From: Deltaproteobacteria bacterium
Lineage (GTDB): Bacteria; Desulfobacterota; Binatia; UBA1149; JAJCZL01
Reading direction: 5' to 3'
DNA: 64,000 nucleotides
NCBI GenBank assembly: GCA_029262415.1
Contig: JAJCZL010000037.1
Coordinates: forward strand, 1-64,000
Program-made: the position numbers and the translations under genes
Notes under the pieces: model-generated
What the model was told of the DNA's origin: nothing
The model's database searches: none
The model's input: the letters and a program-made list of their open reading frames with translations, nothing else
Shown here: piece by piece, positions 17,751-26,178 of the stretch
How the letters are laid out: the number at the start of each line of letters is the position of its first letter
Numbering within the stretch: the first letter of the stretch is position 1

Positions 17751-18882
17751 ATGAAAACCAACACTTCTATGGAATTCAACACTTCGCTTGCAGACCTCCC
17801 GGAGCAACAGCTTCTCCAGCGCTTCGCCGACCTGGTCGGTCAAGACCGACACAATACCGCGCAGCTACTCGCGCACATCGGCGAGATCGACGAGCACAGG
17901 CTGTGGGCCAAGCACGCGTGCCCGTCGATGTTCGCGTTCTGTATGGAGCGTTTTCATATGTCGGAGTCGATGACGGCCAAGCGCATCTGGGCCGCGCGCA
18001 CTGCGCGGCGCTTCCCGGTGATTTTGCCGATGGTAGCCCGAGGCGAATTGCACCTAAGCGCTATCAACCAGCTGGGCAAGCATCTGACCGAAGACAACCA
18101 TCGATCGTTGCTCGGGCGTGCCAAGCACAAGAGCTCACGAGAGATTGATGTTTTGCTGGCCGAGCTGGCTCCGCGACCTGATGTGCCTTCGCGCGTGCGC
18201 GCGCTGCCGAGACTGGCCAGAGGCGTCGCGGCTGCGGAGACGCTGCCGGCAAACGCGCAAGAGGATCGCGGGCCCGACGAGCAACGCGGTCCCGACGGGC
18301 AGTGCGTGCCGAACGGCGTGCTGAACTGCTTGCCGGCCGCGGCCAAGCCCTTCCCCGTTCACAAACAAGTCGTTGCGCTCGCCCCCCGGCGTTTCAAGAT
18401 CGAGATCACCGTGGACCAGCGCACTCACGATCAGCTCCGTTCGCTGCAGGATTTGCTAGGCCACCGATCACCGAGCGCAGACCCTGCGATGATTGTCAGC
18501 CGCGCGATCGAGTTGCTCCTCGACGATACGCTGAAGAAGAAGGCGGCGGTCGCCAAGGCTTCCGGCACCGGAGCGGTTGTCACCAGGGCGGCGCGAGCTG
18601 GCGTCGAGCCGAGCACCAAGCTAACACGCGCGATTCCCGCTGCGATTCGGCGCGAAGTACGGAAACGCGACGTCGGTCGTTGCACGTTCGTCGATCAACA
18701 GGGACGGCGCTGCCGGGCAACGAGGTGCATCGAATACCATCACGTGATCCCGTACGGCAAAGGCGGCCGCCACGAGGCAGAGAATATCGCTACGTTGCCG
18801 GGCCCACAACCAGTATCAGGCAGAGCTGGATTACGGACGAACTTTCATGCTGAGCAAGCGTCACGGCGCGGGTCTACATTAG
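17751..18882 (+). pseudogene. DUF222/13E12-type HNH endonuclease, frameshifted near its 3' end
   Basis: The frame from ATG 17751 encodes a DUF222-like N-terminal helical region (residues 1-110), a variable Pro/Ala-rich linker, and a C-terminal HNH domain (REVRKRDVGRCTFV...CIEYHHVIPYGKGGRHEAENIATL). Just after NIATL the frame goes wrong. The expected HNH ending CRAHNQYQAELDYG is present from 18796 in another frame and runs to a TAG at 18880-18882. The original frame instead reads on to 19034 as unrelated sequence. So a small deletion or insertion near 18790-18797 separates the two halves of the HNH motif, and the final CxxHN is lost from the product. It may be a real decayed gene or an assembly error. 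Palindromes flank it on both sides. Confidence 0.75.
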
Positions 18883-18910
18883 TTCATGCTGGGCAAGCGT
18901 CACGGTTACC
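18844..18910 (+). repeat. 39-bp-spaced direct repeat downstream of the HNH gene
   Basis: TTCATGCTGAGCAAGCGTCACGG at about 18844 is repeated with one change at about 18883, 39 bases later. The first copy is inside the out-of-frame 3' end of the HNH gene and the second is just after its stop, so the tail of the gene appears partly duplicated. Confidence 0.6.
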
Positions 18911-18930
18911 CACATTCCGCGCGGAATGTG
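18911..18930. repeat. Perfect 20-bp palindrome CACATTCCGCGCGGAATGTG, copy 2
   Basis: A perfect 20-base palindrome immediately after the second copy of the direct repeat and just outside the HNH pseudogene. It has the same core as the copies at 17442-17469 and 33177-33194. Confidence 0.8.
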
Positions 18931-18990
18931 CAGCCGGGCCTGTCATTGACGGTGTCTCTCATCTTGCGAACGCCTTTAGAGCCACTCGCA

Positions 18991-19286
18991 TCATGCCGGA
19001 GCCGGCGCCAAGGCCATCATCCGCCGCAGGTTAAACGCACTGCATACCAATGCCCATTCGCCGCTGACCTTGGAGACCCCCCGGAGCATGAACGGTTGGC
19101 GCCGCCGTCTCCATCCTCACCGTGCTCGTCGTCCACGGCGGGGTTGACCTCGTCGATCTTCTCCAAGATCTCTGCGATCTCTCCGTTGACCGAGTAGCAC
19201 TGCTCGAACGCCGCCAGCTCGAGATCCTCGACCACGTCGTCAAGGAGGAAGACCGGATCGCGCAGGTTGTCACGAATCCATTTCCC
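18991..19286 (-). mobile_element. Internally deleted IS1182-like transposase remnant
   Basis: Reading the minus strand from 19286, the product begins KWIRDNLRDPVFLLDDVVED and continues LELAAFEQCYS, which looks like the N-terminal region of IS1182-family transposases. It then jumps to EILEKIDEVNPAVDDEHGED, which resembles the central acidic segment of the same family. After a frame change near 19110 the C-terminal signature LRGVSKVSGEWALVCSAFNL appears, followed by RRMM... and ends at TGA 18991-18993. The DDE core is missing. So this is a relic with at least two internal deletions and a frameshift. Family assignment is from motif memory. Confidence 0.6.
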
Positions 19287-19558
19287 GGCAGTGCCCCACG
19301 CGGTGCGATGCCGAGTTTTTTGAGGACGGCAATCCCCGCGGCCTTGCGGTACAGAGCATGAGGTCCCTGGTTGAAGACAAAACCGTCCTCGACGAGCGAA
19401 CGGGCCCGGCCCCCGGGGTGCTCGGCTCGTTCGATCACGACCACGCGCTTGCCGGCGCTTGCCACCAACGCAGCGGCTGCGAGTCCGGCTAGACCGCCGC
19501 CAACGACGGCAAGATCCACGCTATTCTCACTATTCTTGGGTCGCTGTTGTTGGCTCAT
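19280..19558 (-). pseudogene. N-terminal fragment of an FAD-dependent oxidoreductase
   Basis: From ATG 19558 the protein starts MSQQQRPKNSENSVDLAVVG and carries the FAD Rossmann motif VVGGGLAGLAAAALVASAGK, then IERAEHPGGRARS and FNQGPHALYR, typical of phytoene dehydrogenase-like flavoproteins. After about 90 residues (LGIAPRGALPG) the homology stops exactly where the IS1182-like remnant begins. The remaining ~300 residues of a normal family member are absent. It is thus a gene truncated by insertion and decay. Its frame runs on to 19031 as non-homologous sequence. Confidence 0.72.
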
Positions 19559-19620
19559 GGTTGCAAACTCCCGGTGTCTTAGCGCACCCTGCAAAGTTCA
19601 CGAGCCGGCCCGCGAAAAGG

Positions 19621-20271
19621 TTACGAGCCCGACGGCAGAGGCTTAATTTCACCTACGCGCAACGCGGCCTCCACCACCGCGGCGGTCTCGTCGTTCGCGA
19701 GCTTCTCGGTGATCTTCCACCCAGCGTCGGTTTTCTCATAGTGACCGACTAAGCGCTTGGACGGCACGCCGAGCGCGTAGATGACCAGCGCGTACCGAGG
19801 GCCGTAGGTGATTTCAGAGATGATGTAGAGCTTATCGATCTGGGCAAAAAAGGCCTGATTTTCCTGCTCCGCGGTACCGTCGGAAATGAGATTTGCGATT
19901 TCGAATCGGTCCTCGTCTGTGTGGTTACTGAGAATCCACTGCTTGTCGTAGTTCTTCATCGCATAGAACTCGGAAATCACTGTGTCGGTCGGCGTGTCCC
20001 AACTGGCTGTGTCGCGATCGACCTCCTCTGCCACGATCGGTGGATCGTGGTACTTGCCACTCAGCACAACCTCAACGAACTCGTTGTCTGCCTTGCCCTC
20101 CGAGAGCTGCCCCGTAGACCACAGCTCGCCCTTGACCGCGCGAAACACGATCGACTGGGTAGCTGCTTCTTTAGGCTGTTCGGGCTGCTCAGGTGCAGCT
20201 TTGCACGAGACCGAGAACGCCAGCGCGGCGATGAGAACCAACCGACCTATCCGATGCTCGAGGCTCTTCAT
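19621..20271 (-). CDS. Putative lipoprotein, unknown function
   Basis: A 216-residue protein with signal sequence and a lipobox-like LAFSVSC placing the acylated Cys at residue 23. The mature part starts Glu/Pro/Gln-rich and continues with a mixed alpha/beta domain (FYAMKNYDKQWILSNHTDEDRFEIANLISDG..., YALVIYALGVPSKRLVGHYEKTDAGWKITEKL). I do not recognise a family. ATG 20271 overlaps the TGA of the upstream gene by four bases (ATGA), so the two lipoproteins are translationally coupled and probably work together in the envelope. Confidence 0.65.
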   Translation of the reverse strand: MKSLEHRIGRLVLIAALAFSVSCKAAPEQPEQPKEAATQSIVFRAVKGELWSTGQLSEGKADNEFVEVVLSGKYHDPPIVAEEVDRDTASWDTPTDTVISEFYAMKNYDKQWILSNHTDEDRFEIANLISDGTAEQENQAFFAQIDKLYIISEITYGPRYALVIYALGVPSKRLVGHYEKTDAGWKITEKLANDETAAVVEAALRVGEIKPLPSGS

Positions 20272-20600
20272 TTTTCTTCTGCTCCGCTTGGACTCTCGCC
20301 TGTTGAATGATTTAGGAACCGCCCCTCCATATCGACCATGACACCGCCGCCTTCGACTGGTGAGGGCACCTCGCGCAACCCGTCATGGGTGTCGCGCGGA
20401 TTCGGGCTCGGCCGCTTACCCGGAGGCGCTGGAACAAACTCTCCAGTGTCCGGATCGATGTAAGCACGCAATCCCGGATCGTCTGCGGTGGTGCTCAGCG
20501 CCTTCGGCTCGGCAACCACTTGGGGCGCGGACGCCTCACATCCGGCGGCAAACAAGAAACTACACAGCACTACGCAAAAAGATCGCACGACATTATCCAT
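20268..20600 (-). CDS. Small putative lipoprotein with GGG-x-x-VD motif
   Basis: A 110-residue protein. ATG 20600 is chosen for AGGA seven bases upstream and for the signal peptide MDNVVRSFCVVLCSFLFAAG followed by a lipobox Cys. The mature part is Pro-rich (YIDPDTGEFVPAPPGKRPSP) and ends with GLREVPSPVEGGGVMVDMEG-RF. This last segment resembles the end of the exported protein at 36311-36676 (GLVEVASPVPGGGIIVDLGG-GF), so both may belong to one family of small exported proteins. Stop and next start overlap (ATGA). Confidence 0.6.
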   Translation of the reverse strand: MDNVVRSFCVVLCSFLFAAGCEASAPQVVAEPKALSTTADDPGLRAYIDPDTGEFVPAPPGKRPSPNPRDTHDGLREVPSPVEGGGVMVDMEGRFLNHSTGESPSGAEEK

Positions 20601-20848
20601 GGCCATTCCTGTATGCGGCGGCGCGCGAAACGCGCGCCGCAACGACCACGAATGTTACGCCGGCACGCGGATGTTCGCCAACTCCGGATAGACCCCAGGC
20701 CCTCCCGTCGCCACCGGGCCGCTGACGGGCAGTGGCACAACCCTTGCTTTGACTGAATTGAAGTGCGGCCGCGTGGCGGACGTGAGCCGACGCTTCCACC
20801 CGAACTCTCATGCAACAACACCCGCATTACGCAGAGAAAAGCACACGT

Positions 20849-21616
20849 ATGCTCAAGGTGGACTTTCACGTTCACAGCTCCTTGGACCCCGTCGACAACT
20901 TGCCACTCGGCATCGTCGAAACAATCGAGCTGGCAGCCTCACAGGGTTACGACGCGATCGCGTTCACCCACCACGACGCCTACTACCGAGAAGGTGCTGC
21001 AGCACGTGCCGCTTGTGAGCGCACTGGGCTGATCGTACTGCCGGGCGTCGAGTGCACCCTCGACGGTGGTGGTCATGTGTTGGTGATCAACTGCGGCAGC
21101 GAAGTCGAAGGGATCTCAACGCTGGCAGAACTCGAAGCCATACGTCGCCCCGAGCACCTGATCATCGCAGCCCACCCCTTTTATCCGGGCAAGGGCCTCG
21201 GCGAGGAACTGTTGACCGAGTGGGTCGAACTCTTCGATGCACTGGAGTGGTCGAGCTTCTGGAACGAGACCGTTTCGCGCCCCAACTTACGCGCGCGCGC
21301 GTTCGCCGAACGCTACGACATACCCGTGATCGGTACCGGCGATGTGCACCTTGCCGACCAATTCAATCGCACCTACACGATGGTCGAGGCGCGCAAGGAG
21401 CCTCTCGCGATCATTGATGCGATCCGTAACGGACGTTTCGAGGTCGATAGCCGGCCGCTCAGCCTCGGCGAGATGGTCTCGGTGTTGACAAGGCTCGCGG
21501 CACGCAACCACCTAATGAATAGCAAATTCTGGCGACGGCTGCCCGAGACCCTCGCCGACATTTACATCGGCCGAGGGCGTCAGACGATGCCGTTGGCAAG
21601 CAGCGATGCGCCCTAA
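20849..21616 (+). CDS. PHP-domain metal-dependent phosphoesterase
   Basis: A 255-residue PHP protein. The metal-binding motifs are in order: VDFHVHSS near the start, IAFTHHDAYY, GVECTL, IIAAHPFYPG and IGTGDVHLAD, matching the PHP family (polymerase/histidinol phosphatase-like). Members hydrolyse phosphate esters or diesters with a di- or trinuclear metal site; the substrate here is unknown. ATG 20849 (MLKVDFHVHSS) fits the family's N-terminus; ATG 20810 is an in-frame alternative. The next gene starts 17 bases downstream on the same strand. Confidence 0.85.
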   Translation: MLKVDFHVHSSLDPVDNLPLGIVETIELAASQGYDAIAFTHHDAYYREGAAARAACERTGLIVLPGVECTLDGGGHVLVINCGSEVEGISTLAELEAIRRPEHLIIAAHPFYPGKGLGEELLTEWVELFDALEWSSFWNETVSRPNLRARAFAERYDIPVIGTGDVHLADQFNRTYTMVEARKEPLAIIDAIRNGRFEVDSRPLSLGEMVSVLTRLAARNHLMNSKFWRRLPETLADIYIGRGRQTMPLASSDAP

Positions 21617-21633
21617 CCGAGGAACAATCAAAC

Positions 21634-22818
21634 ATGAGCACGAAGACAAGTACCGCCAACCGCGCATCGAAAAAGCCGGCCAAGGCCGCCGACAGGACGA
21701 AGAATTCGAGCGCGAAGGTAAAGAGCGGAAAACCGACGTCGGCAAAGACCTCACCCAAGCGAACCGCGGGTTCGGCCAAGACTAAGTCGTCGGTACCAGC
21801 GAAGGCTGCGGCAAAGAAGGCTTCCAAGTCCACGGCAAAGCCGCGGGCTAGACGGACGCGGGAAAAGACAGAGGCCAAGCCGAGCGTCAGTGTCGTCATC
21901 GTCACCCGTGACGCCACAACCCAACTACGCGAGTGCTTACAAACCCTGGCGTGCGACGGTTACGCAAAGACGCTTTCCGAGAAACACAGTACTCGCGAAG
22001 TCTTTGTCGTCGAGGCCGGCAGCGGAGAACACACCACGCCGATGATGGCTGCGGAGTTCCCGGCCGTCGTGCTGATTCATCGGCCGGATAACGCGGGGAC
22101 TGCGCGCAGCACAAACCTTGCAACCGACGCTGCGGTCGGCAGATACATACTCTTGTTAGATCCCGAGACGCGGGTGTCTAAAGGCACGGTCGCGAAGTTG
22201 GTCGAATACATGGAGAATCACCTACACGTCGGAGCTGTCTCCCCTGAGGTCGTCGACGAGAATGGCCAATGCTGCGCGGGCCCTGAAACGTTCCCGTCGT
22301 TGCGCGAAGAATTCGCCCGCGAGTGGCGACCGCTAGCGCAACGTGTCGGCATCGAGCCCAACCAAGTCGCGGTTCCCAAACAGGCCTCGTCGGTCGACTG
22401 GGTGGCACGGCACTGCATGCTCGTGCGCAGAAACGCTCTCAAACAGGTCGGACCATTCGACGACGGCTACTCGATGTACTTCGCAGAGGCCGACTGGTGC
22501 CGCCGCGCACGCCGCGTCGGTTGGGGGATCCACTACCACCCGGGATTGTCGGTGAGGAACCAGAGATCCTCATCTTTCGTGCGAGAAAGCCTTCGCGGGT
22601 GGCCGAAGTACCAGTTCGAGGCCAGTCGGCGCCACTACTTCCGCAAGCATCACGGGGCATCAGTCGCGGTGCTCGTCGACGCACTACACGGGCTACGCAC
22701 GGCCGCGACGGCTACAAAAGCGGCACTGGAACGTGCCCGCACCCGAGGCGGTGACCTCGGCAATAAATGGAAACGACAGATCGAAAAGTCGCGCCGTAAC
22801 CTATCCGGCCAAGTCTGA
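21634..22818 (+). CDS. Family 2 glycosyltransferase with a histone-H1-like Lys/Ala/Ser tail
   Basis: A 394-residue protein. Residues 1-80 are a low-complexity tail of Lys, Ala, Ser, Thr and Pro with KK/AKP-type repeats (KKPAKAADRTKNSS, SSVPAKAAAKKASKSTAKP), like histone H1/HU C-terminal tails. From residue 83 a GT-A glycosyltransferase begins: VSVVIVTRDATTQLRECLQ, RPDNAGTARSTNLA, LLLDPETR, and FDDGYSMYFAEADWCRRARRVGW, the rhamnosyltransferase-like acceptor/catalytic segment. It probably adds a sugar to a cell-surface glycan. The basic tail could bind anionic polymer, nucleic acid or membrane. The start has GAGGA about 11 bases upstream. Confidence 0.85.
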   Translation: MSTKTSTANRASKKPAKAADRTKNSSAKVKSGKPTSAKTSPKRTAGSAKTKSSVPAKAAAKKASKSTAKPRARRTREKTEAKPSVSVVIVTRDATTQLRECLQTLACDGYAKTLSEKHSTREVFVVEAGSGEHTTPMMAAEFPAVVLIHRPDNAGTARSTNLATDAAVGRYILLLDPETRVSKGTVAKLVEYMENHLHVGAVSPEVVDENGQCCAGPETFPSLREEFAREWRPLAQRVGIEPNQVAVPKQASSVDWVARHCMLVRRNALKQVGPFDDGYSMYFAEADWCRRARRVGWGIHYHPGLSVRNQRSSSFVRESLRGWPKYQFEASRRHYFRKHHGASVAVLVDALHGLRTAATATKAALERARTRGGDLGNKWKRQIEKSRRNLSGQV

Positions 22819-22849
22819 CCCGGCCGAGACTATCGGTAACTCCACGCAG

Positions 22850-23752
22850 CTAAGCGCCTGTTCTCGTGCCTCCGCTGACTGAACCAGGGGGATAAACGCG
22901 CTCGAGAAACTCGATCACCGCGTTGGAGAAGGCATCGTTTCGGTCACCCGCAACCATATGCGCGGCACCCGCAACGTCCCGATACTCTGCATGCGGGGCC
23001 ATCGCGAGGAACTCCTGGGCGGTCTCTTCACTGACCACGTCGCTCCGCCCTCCTCGCACAAGCAGAGTCGGCAGGCGCAACGCTCTCGCTGCACTCTCCA
23101 ACTTGGCCGGGGTATCGCTCGCGCGTCGACCATATTCGGCCGACCCAACAAACGCCGGATCCCAACGCCAACGGTATCTCCCGTCCTCTCCTTGGCGCAG
23201 ATTCTTCGCCAGCCCTGCAGGATCGGACGGTCGCGGTCGATGCGGAAGAAATTCAGCGACGGCATCGGCAGCGTCGTCGAGCGAGGCGAAACCCTCCGGC
23301 TTCGCGCGCATAAAATCGACAATGCGCCTCACGCCTTCGGGTTCAGTTCGCGGGGTGATGTCGACCAGGACCAGGCACGCTGCCGGGGACTGCGGCTCGC
23401 GCGTGGTCGCAGACAACGCGACCATCCCGCCGAGCGACGCGCCGACCAACGCAACGGCACTGCCCCGCCCGCGCAATTGGTCGACGACGTCCTCGATGTC
23501 GTCGACTAAAGAGTCAAGAGAATACCCGCCGGCACCCGCCCAAGCACTCTCGCCGTGGCCACGGGCGTCCAACGCCAACCCGTAGTAGCCACGCCCGGCC
23601 AAGGCGCATGCCGTCGATCCCCAGGCAAAACGCGTCTGCCCGCCGCCGTGCAACAGCAAGACCACCGGGTCGGCAGGATCACCCCACGCGCTCGCAGCGA
23701 GAGCAAGGCCGTCTCGCGAGCGGAACTCGATTATTGTTTCGCGATACGCCAT
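22850..23752 (-). CDS. Alpha/beta hydrolase
   Basis: A 300-residue alpha/beta-fold hydrolase. The oxyanion-hole motif LLLHGGGQTRFAWG, the nucleophile elbow GASLGG (Ser near residue 105), a C-terminal acid in RGGRSDVVSE and the catalytic His in GAAHMVAGDRND are all present. The start is supported by GGAG nine bases upstream. The substrate is unknown; epoxide hydrolase- or peroxidase-like relatives are possible. The gene converges on the glycosyltransferase and is divergent from the CDF transporter gene. Confidence 0.85.
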   Translation of the reverse strand: MAYRETIIEFRSRDGLALAASAWGDPADPVVLLLHGGGQTRFAWGSTACALAGRGYYGLALDARGHGESAWAGAGGYSLDSLVDDIEDVVDQLRGRGSAVALVGASLGGMVALSATTREPQSPAACLVLVDITPRTEPEGVRRIVDFMRAKPEGFASLDDAADAVAEFLPHRPRPSDPAGLAKNLRQGEDGRYRWRWDPAFVGSAEYGRRASDTPAKLESAARALRLPTLLVRGGRSDVVSEETAQEFLAMAPHAEYRDVAGAAHMVAGDRNDAFSNAVIEFLERVYPPGSVSGGTRTGA

Positions 23753-23915
23753 AGTTCTGGTCTCCGCCCGCCGAATCGGAGATGCTAAGGGCTTGCGGTG
23801 CCCGCGTCAACGCGACGGTTGCGCCCATAAGGAGAAGCAGTGCCCGAACTCATCAAGGATTCCACACCGATCTTGTCGGTCGGTACCAACGACCGCGATC
23901 CCGAGTGAGTCGAAG

Positions 23916-24785
23916 GTGAGCAAGCCAACCGGGTCTCTGGGAACACCCGTAATTCGAGTCCTCCTGATTGAGGGCGCGGCAAACACCTGCATTTTGACGC
24001 TAAAACTCGTAGTGGGATTGCACACAGGGTCAATCGCCATCCTCGGGGATGCGCTGCACTCGTTGACCGATCTTCTCAACAATGTCCTCGCGTTTTTCGC
24101 TGCTCGGGTGGCGTACGCGCCACCGGACCCCGACCATCCTTACGGACATCGTAAATTCGAGCCACTCGCGGTCTTCGCGCTCGCGACCCTACTCTCGGCA
24201 GTCGCCGTACAGATCATCGTGCACGCGTTCACGCGGCTGGGAGAGCCGATCGAGACCAGTACATGGGCACTGGCGACAATGGCCGTAGTCTTGGTGGTTA
24301 ACGTCGTGGTCTCAGGATGGGAGGCCGTACAGGCGCGCAAACTCGAGAGCGACCTGCTGCGTGCCGATGCATCCCACACCTTCAGCGACGTCTTGATTAC
24401 ATCTGCAGTGATCGCCGGTTGGCAGGCCGCCGCCCACGGGTATCCGTGGGCCGATCCGTTGCTCGCGATGTTCGTAGCCGTGCTGGTGTTTTACCTTGCA
24501 TACAGCTTGTTTCGCCGCGCGGTCCCCGCGCTCGTCGATCAAGCCGCGGCCAACGCCGTAGACGTCGCCCGTACCGTCAACGCTATTCCCGACGTGCGCG
24601 AGGTGCGACGCATTCGATCACGCCAGGGTGGCTCGGGGACCGTGGCCGATGTGATCGTGGCGGTCGACGGCGATCTGTCGACCGCACGTTCCCATGAGAT
24701 CGCCAATACCATAGAACGGGCATTGGAAAGCAAGCTCGGCATCCGCGACGTGACGGTGCACATCGAACCCGCGACGAAGAGATGA
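23916..24785 (+). CDS. Cation diffusion facilitator (CDF) transporter
   Basis: A 289-residue CDF protein that exports divalent cations such as zinc, iron or manganese in exchange for protons. The metal site is formed by the TM2 motif GDALHSLTDLLNN and the TM5 motif DASHTFSDVLIT; HPYGHRKFEPLA lies between TM2 and TM3. A cytoplasmic C-terminal ferredoxin-like domain (VREVRRIRSRQGGSG...VHIEP) is present. I chose GTG 23916 because family similarity starts a few residues later; the frame is open to ATG 23793. The HSxxD plus HxxxD combination suggests zinc/iron specificity, but this is inference. Confidence 0.87.
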   Translation: MSKPTGSLGTPVIRVLLIEGAANTCILTLKLVVGLHTGSIAILGDALHSLTDLLNNVLAFFAARVAYAPPDPDHPYGHRKFEPLAVFALATLLSAVAVQIIVHAFTRLGEPIETSTWALATMAVVLVVNVVVSGWEAVQARKLESDLLRADASHTFSDVLITSAVIAGWQAAAHGYPWADPLLAMFVAVLVFYLAYSLFRRAVPALVDQAAANAVDVARTVNAIPDVREVRRIRSRQGGSGTVADVIVAVDGDLSTARSHEIANTIERALESKLGIRDVTVHIEPATKR

Positions 24786-24819
24786 TCCGGTATACACACA
24801 ACCACCACGGAACAGGTCT

Positions 24820-25656
24820 ATGGCGTACGAGAATTATACCGCACTAAAAATCAACACCGACGGCGGCGTGGCCGATATCACCATCGACCATCCCCCGCTG
24901 AACCTCTTCGACGTTACGCTGATTACCGAGATGGACAGGCTCGGTCGCGAGCTCGAACACGACGACGAAGTCCGCGTCATCGTGTTCGAAAGCGCGAACC
25001 CGGACTTCTTTATTGCCCACGCCGACGTCAGCATGATTCAAGCGTTAACCGATAACGCTCAGCCGCGCCCGTCAGAACCCAACATGTTTCAGCAGATGTG
25101 CGACAGGTTCCGCCGTATGCCCAAGGTGAGCATCGCGAAGATCAGCGGGATAGCGCGCGGTGGCGGGAGCGAGTTTGTGCTCTCCCTCGACATGCGCTTT
25201 GGCGCGATCGGCAGGGCCGTACTGTCCCAACCCGAGGTCGCCCTCGGAATCATTCCGGGCGGCAGTGGAACACAACGCCTGCCGCGACTGATGGGGCGTG
25301 GGCGCGCACTGGAAGTGATTCTCGGCTGCAGCGATTTCGATGCCGAAGAAGCCGCACAATACGGTTACATCAACCGTGCACTTGCCCCCGAGGAGATCGA
25401 CAGTTTCGTATACGGGCTGGCAAGGCGCATCGCGCTGTTCCCCGCGCACGCACTGGCTGCAGCGAAGCGCGCAGCTGCAGCGGCCGAGCCCGATCCGGTC
25501 GCGGGCCTGATTGAAGAAGCGGCCGCTTTCAACGAGGCGGCGGCCCACCCCGAAGCACGACGCCTCATGCAGAGCTTCCTCGACAACGGCGGACAAACCG
25601 TCGATGTCGAGCGCGGCGGCCTCGAAGACTTAGTGGCCAGGCTGAACCGCGATTGA
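24820..25656 (+). CDS. Enoyl-CoA hydratase/isomerase family protein
   Basis: A 278-residue crotonase-fold protein. The oxyanion-hole segment KISGIARGGGSEFVLSLDMR carries the first conserved Glu region. SQPEVALGIIPGGSGTQRLPRLMG carries the second. The C-terminal helices are intact. Crotonases hydrate or isomerise acyl-CoA thioesters; the exact substrate cannot be told. The start has an AGG five bases upstream. Its stop overlaps the next gene's TTG start, so the two are probably translated together. Confidence 0.87.
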   Translation: MAYENYTALKINTDGGVADITIDHPPLNLFDVTLITEMDRLGRELEHDDEVRVIVFESANPDFFIAHADVSMIQALTDNAQPRPSEPNMFQQMCDRFRRMPKVSIAKISGIARGGGSEFVLSLDMRFGAIGRAVLSQPEVALGIIPGGSGTQRLPRLMGRGRALEVILGCSDFDAEEAAQYGYINRALAPEEIDSFVYGLARRIALFPAHALAAAKRAAAAAEPDPVAGLIEEAAAFNEAAAHPEARRLMQSFLDNGGQTVDVERGGLEDLVARLNRD

Positions 25657-26129
25657 AGCACGAGACCGACAGCGACGAGCTCTTGCGCGAGCTTCAGAGG
25701 CTACTCGACCGAAGCACCGCGACGGCCGGCCCTGCAGCATCGACATCGGTGGGCACAGCTGGACGGCAGATGTCGGCCGAACAATTGCTTGCGTTCTGGG
25801 AAACCGCCGGCGTGCTCGCGATGACGACGGTCGGCCGCAACGGAGCTCCCCACTCCGCCCCTGTCCACGCGCGTATTCGTGGCGCACATCTCTCCCTGGT
25901 CGTCTACGACAACACGCTGCGCCGACGCGACATCGAGCACAACCCCAAGACATCCTTCGTGACATGGGGACGAAACGGGGAAGCCGTCATCATATACGGG
26001 AATGCGACCGAAGTGCCGGACAGCCTGAGGCCGACGCGTGACTCACGCGAGGGCGAGAAGCGCAACGTCGTCGAGATCGACGTCAAGCTAACCCGTATCT
26101 ACGCGATGCGTGGCCGCAACGAGGGCTGA
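25653..26129 (+). CDS. Pyridoxamine 5'-phosphate oxidase-like (FMN-binding split barrel) protein
   Basis: A 158-residue protein starting at TTG 25653, which overlaps the crotonase stop (TTGA). Residues about 45-150 fit the FMN-binding split-barrel fold: LLAFWETAGVLAMTTVGRNGAPHSAPVHARI, LSLVVYDNTLRRRDIEHNPKTSF, and IIYGNATEV. The first ~40 residues are helical and acidic. Such PPOX-class proteins bind FMN, F420 or heme. The cofactor here is unknown. Confidence 0.72.
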   Translation: MKHETDSDELLRELQRLLDRSTATAGPAASTSVGTAGRQMSAEQLLAFWETAGVLAMTTVGRNGAPHSAPVHARIRGAHLSLVVYDNTLRRRDIEHNPKTSFVTWGRNGEAVIIYGNATEVPDSLRPTRDSREGEKRNVVEIDVKLTRIYAMRGRNEG

Positions 26130-26178
26130 CCCGGAGCGGAGCCGTCCAAACCCAGCGCGACCACGCGAGAACTACCGG

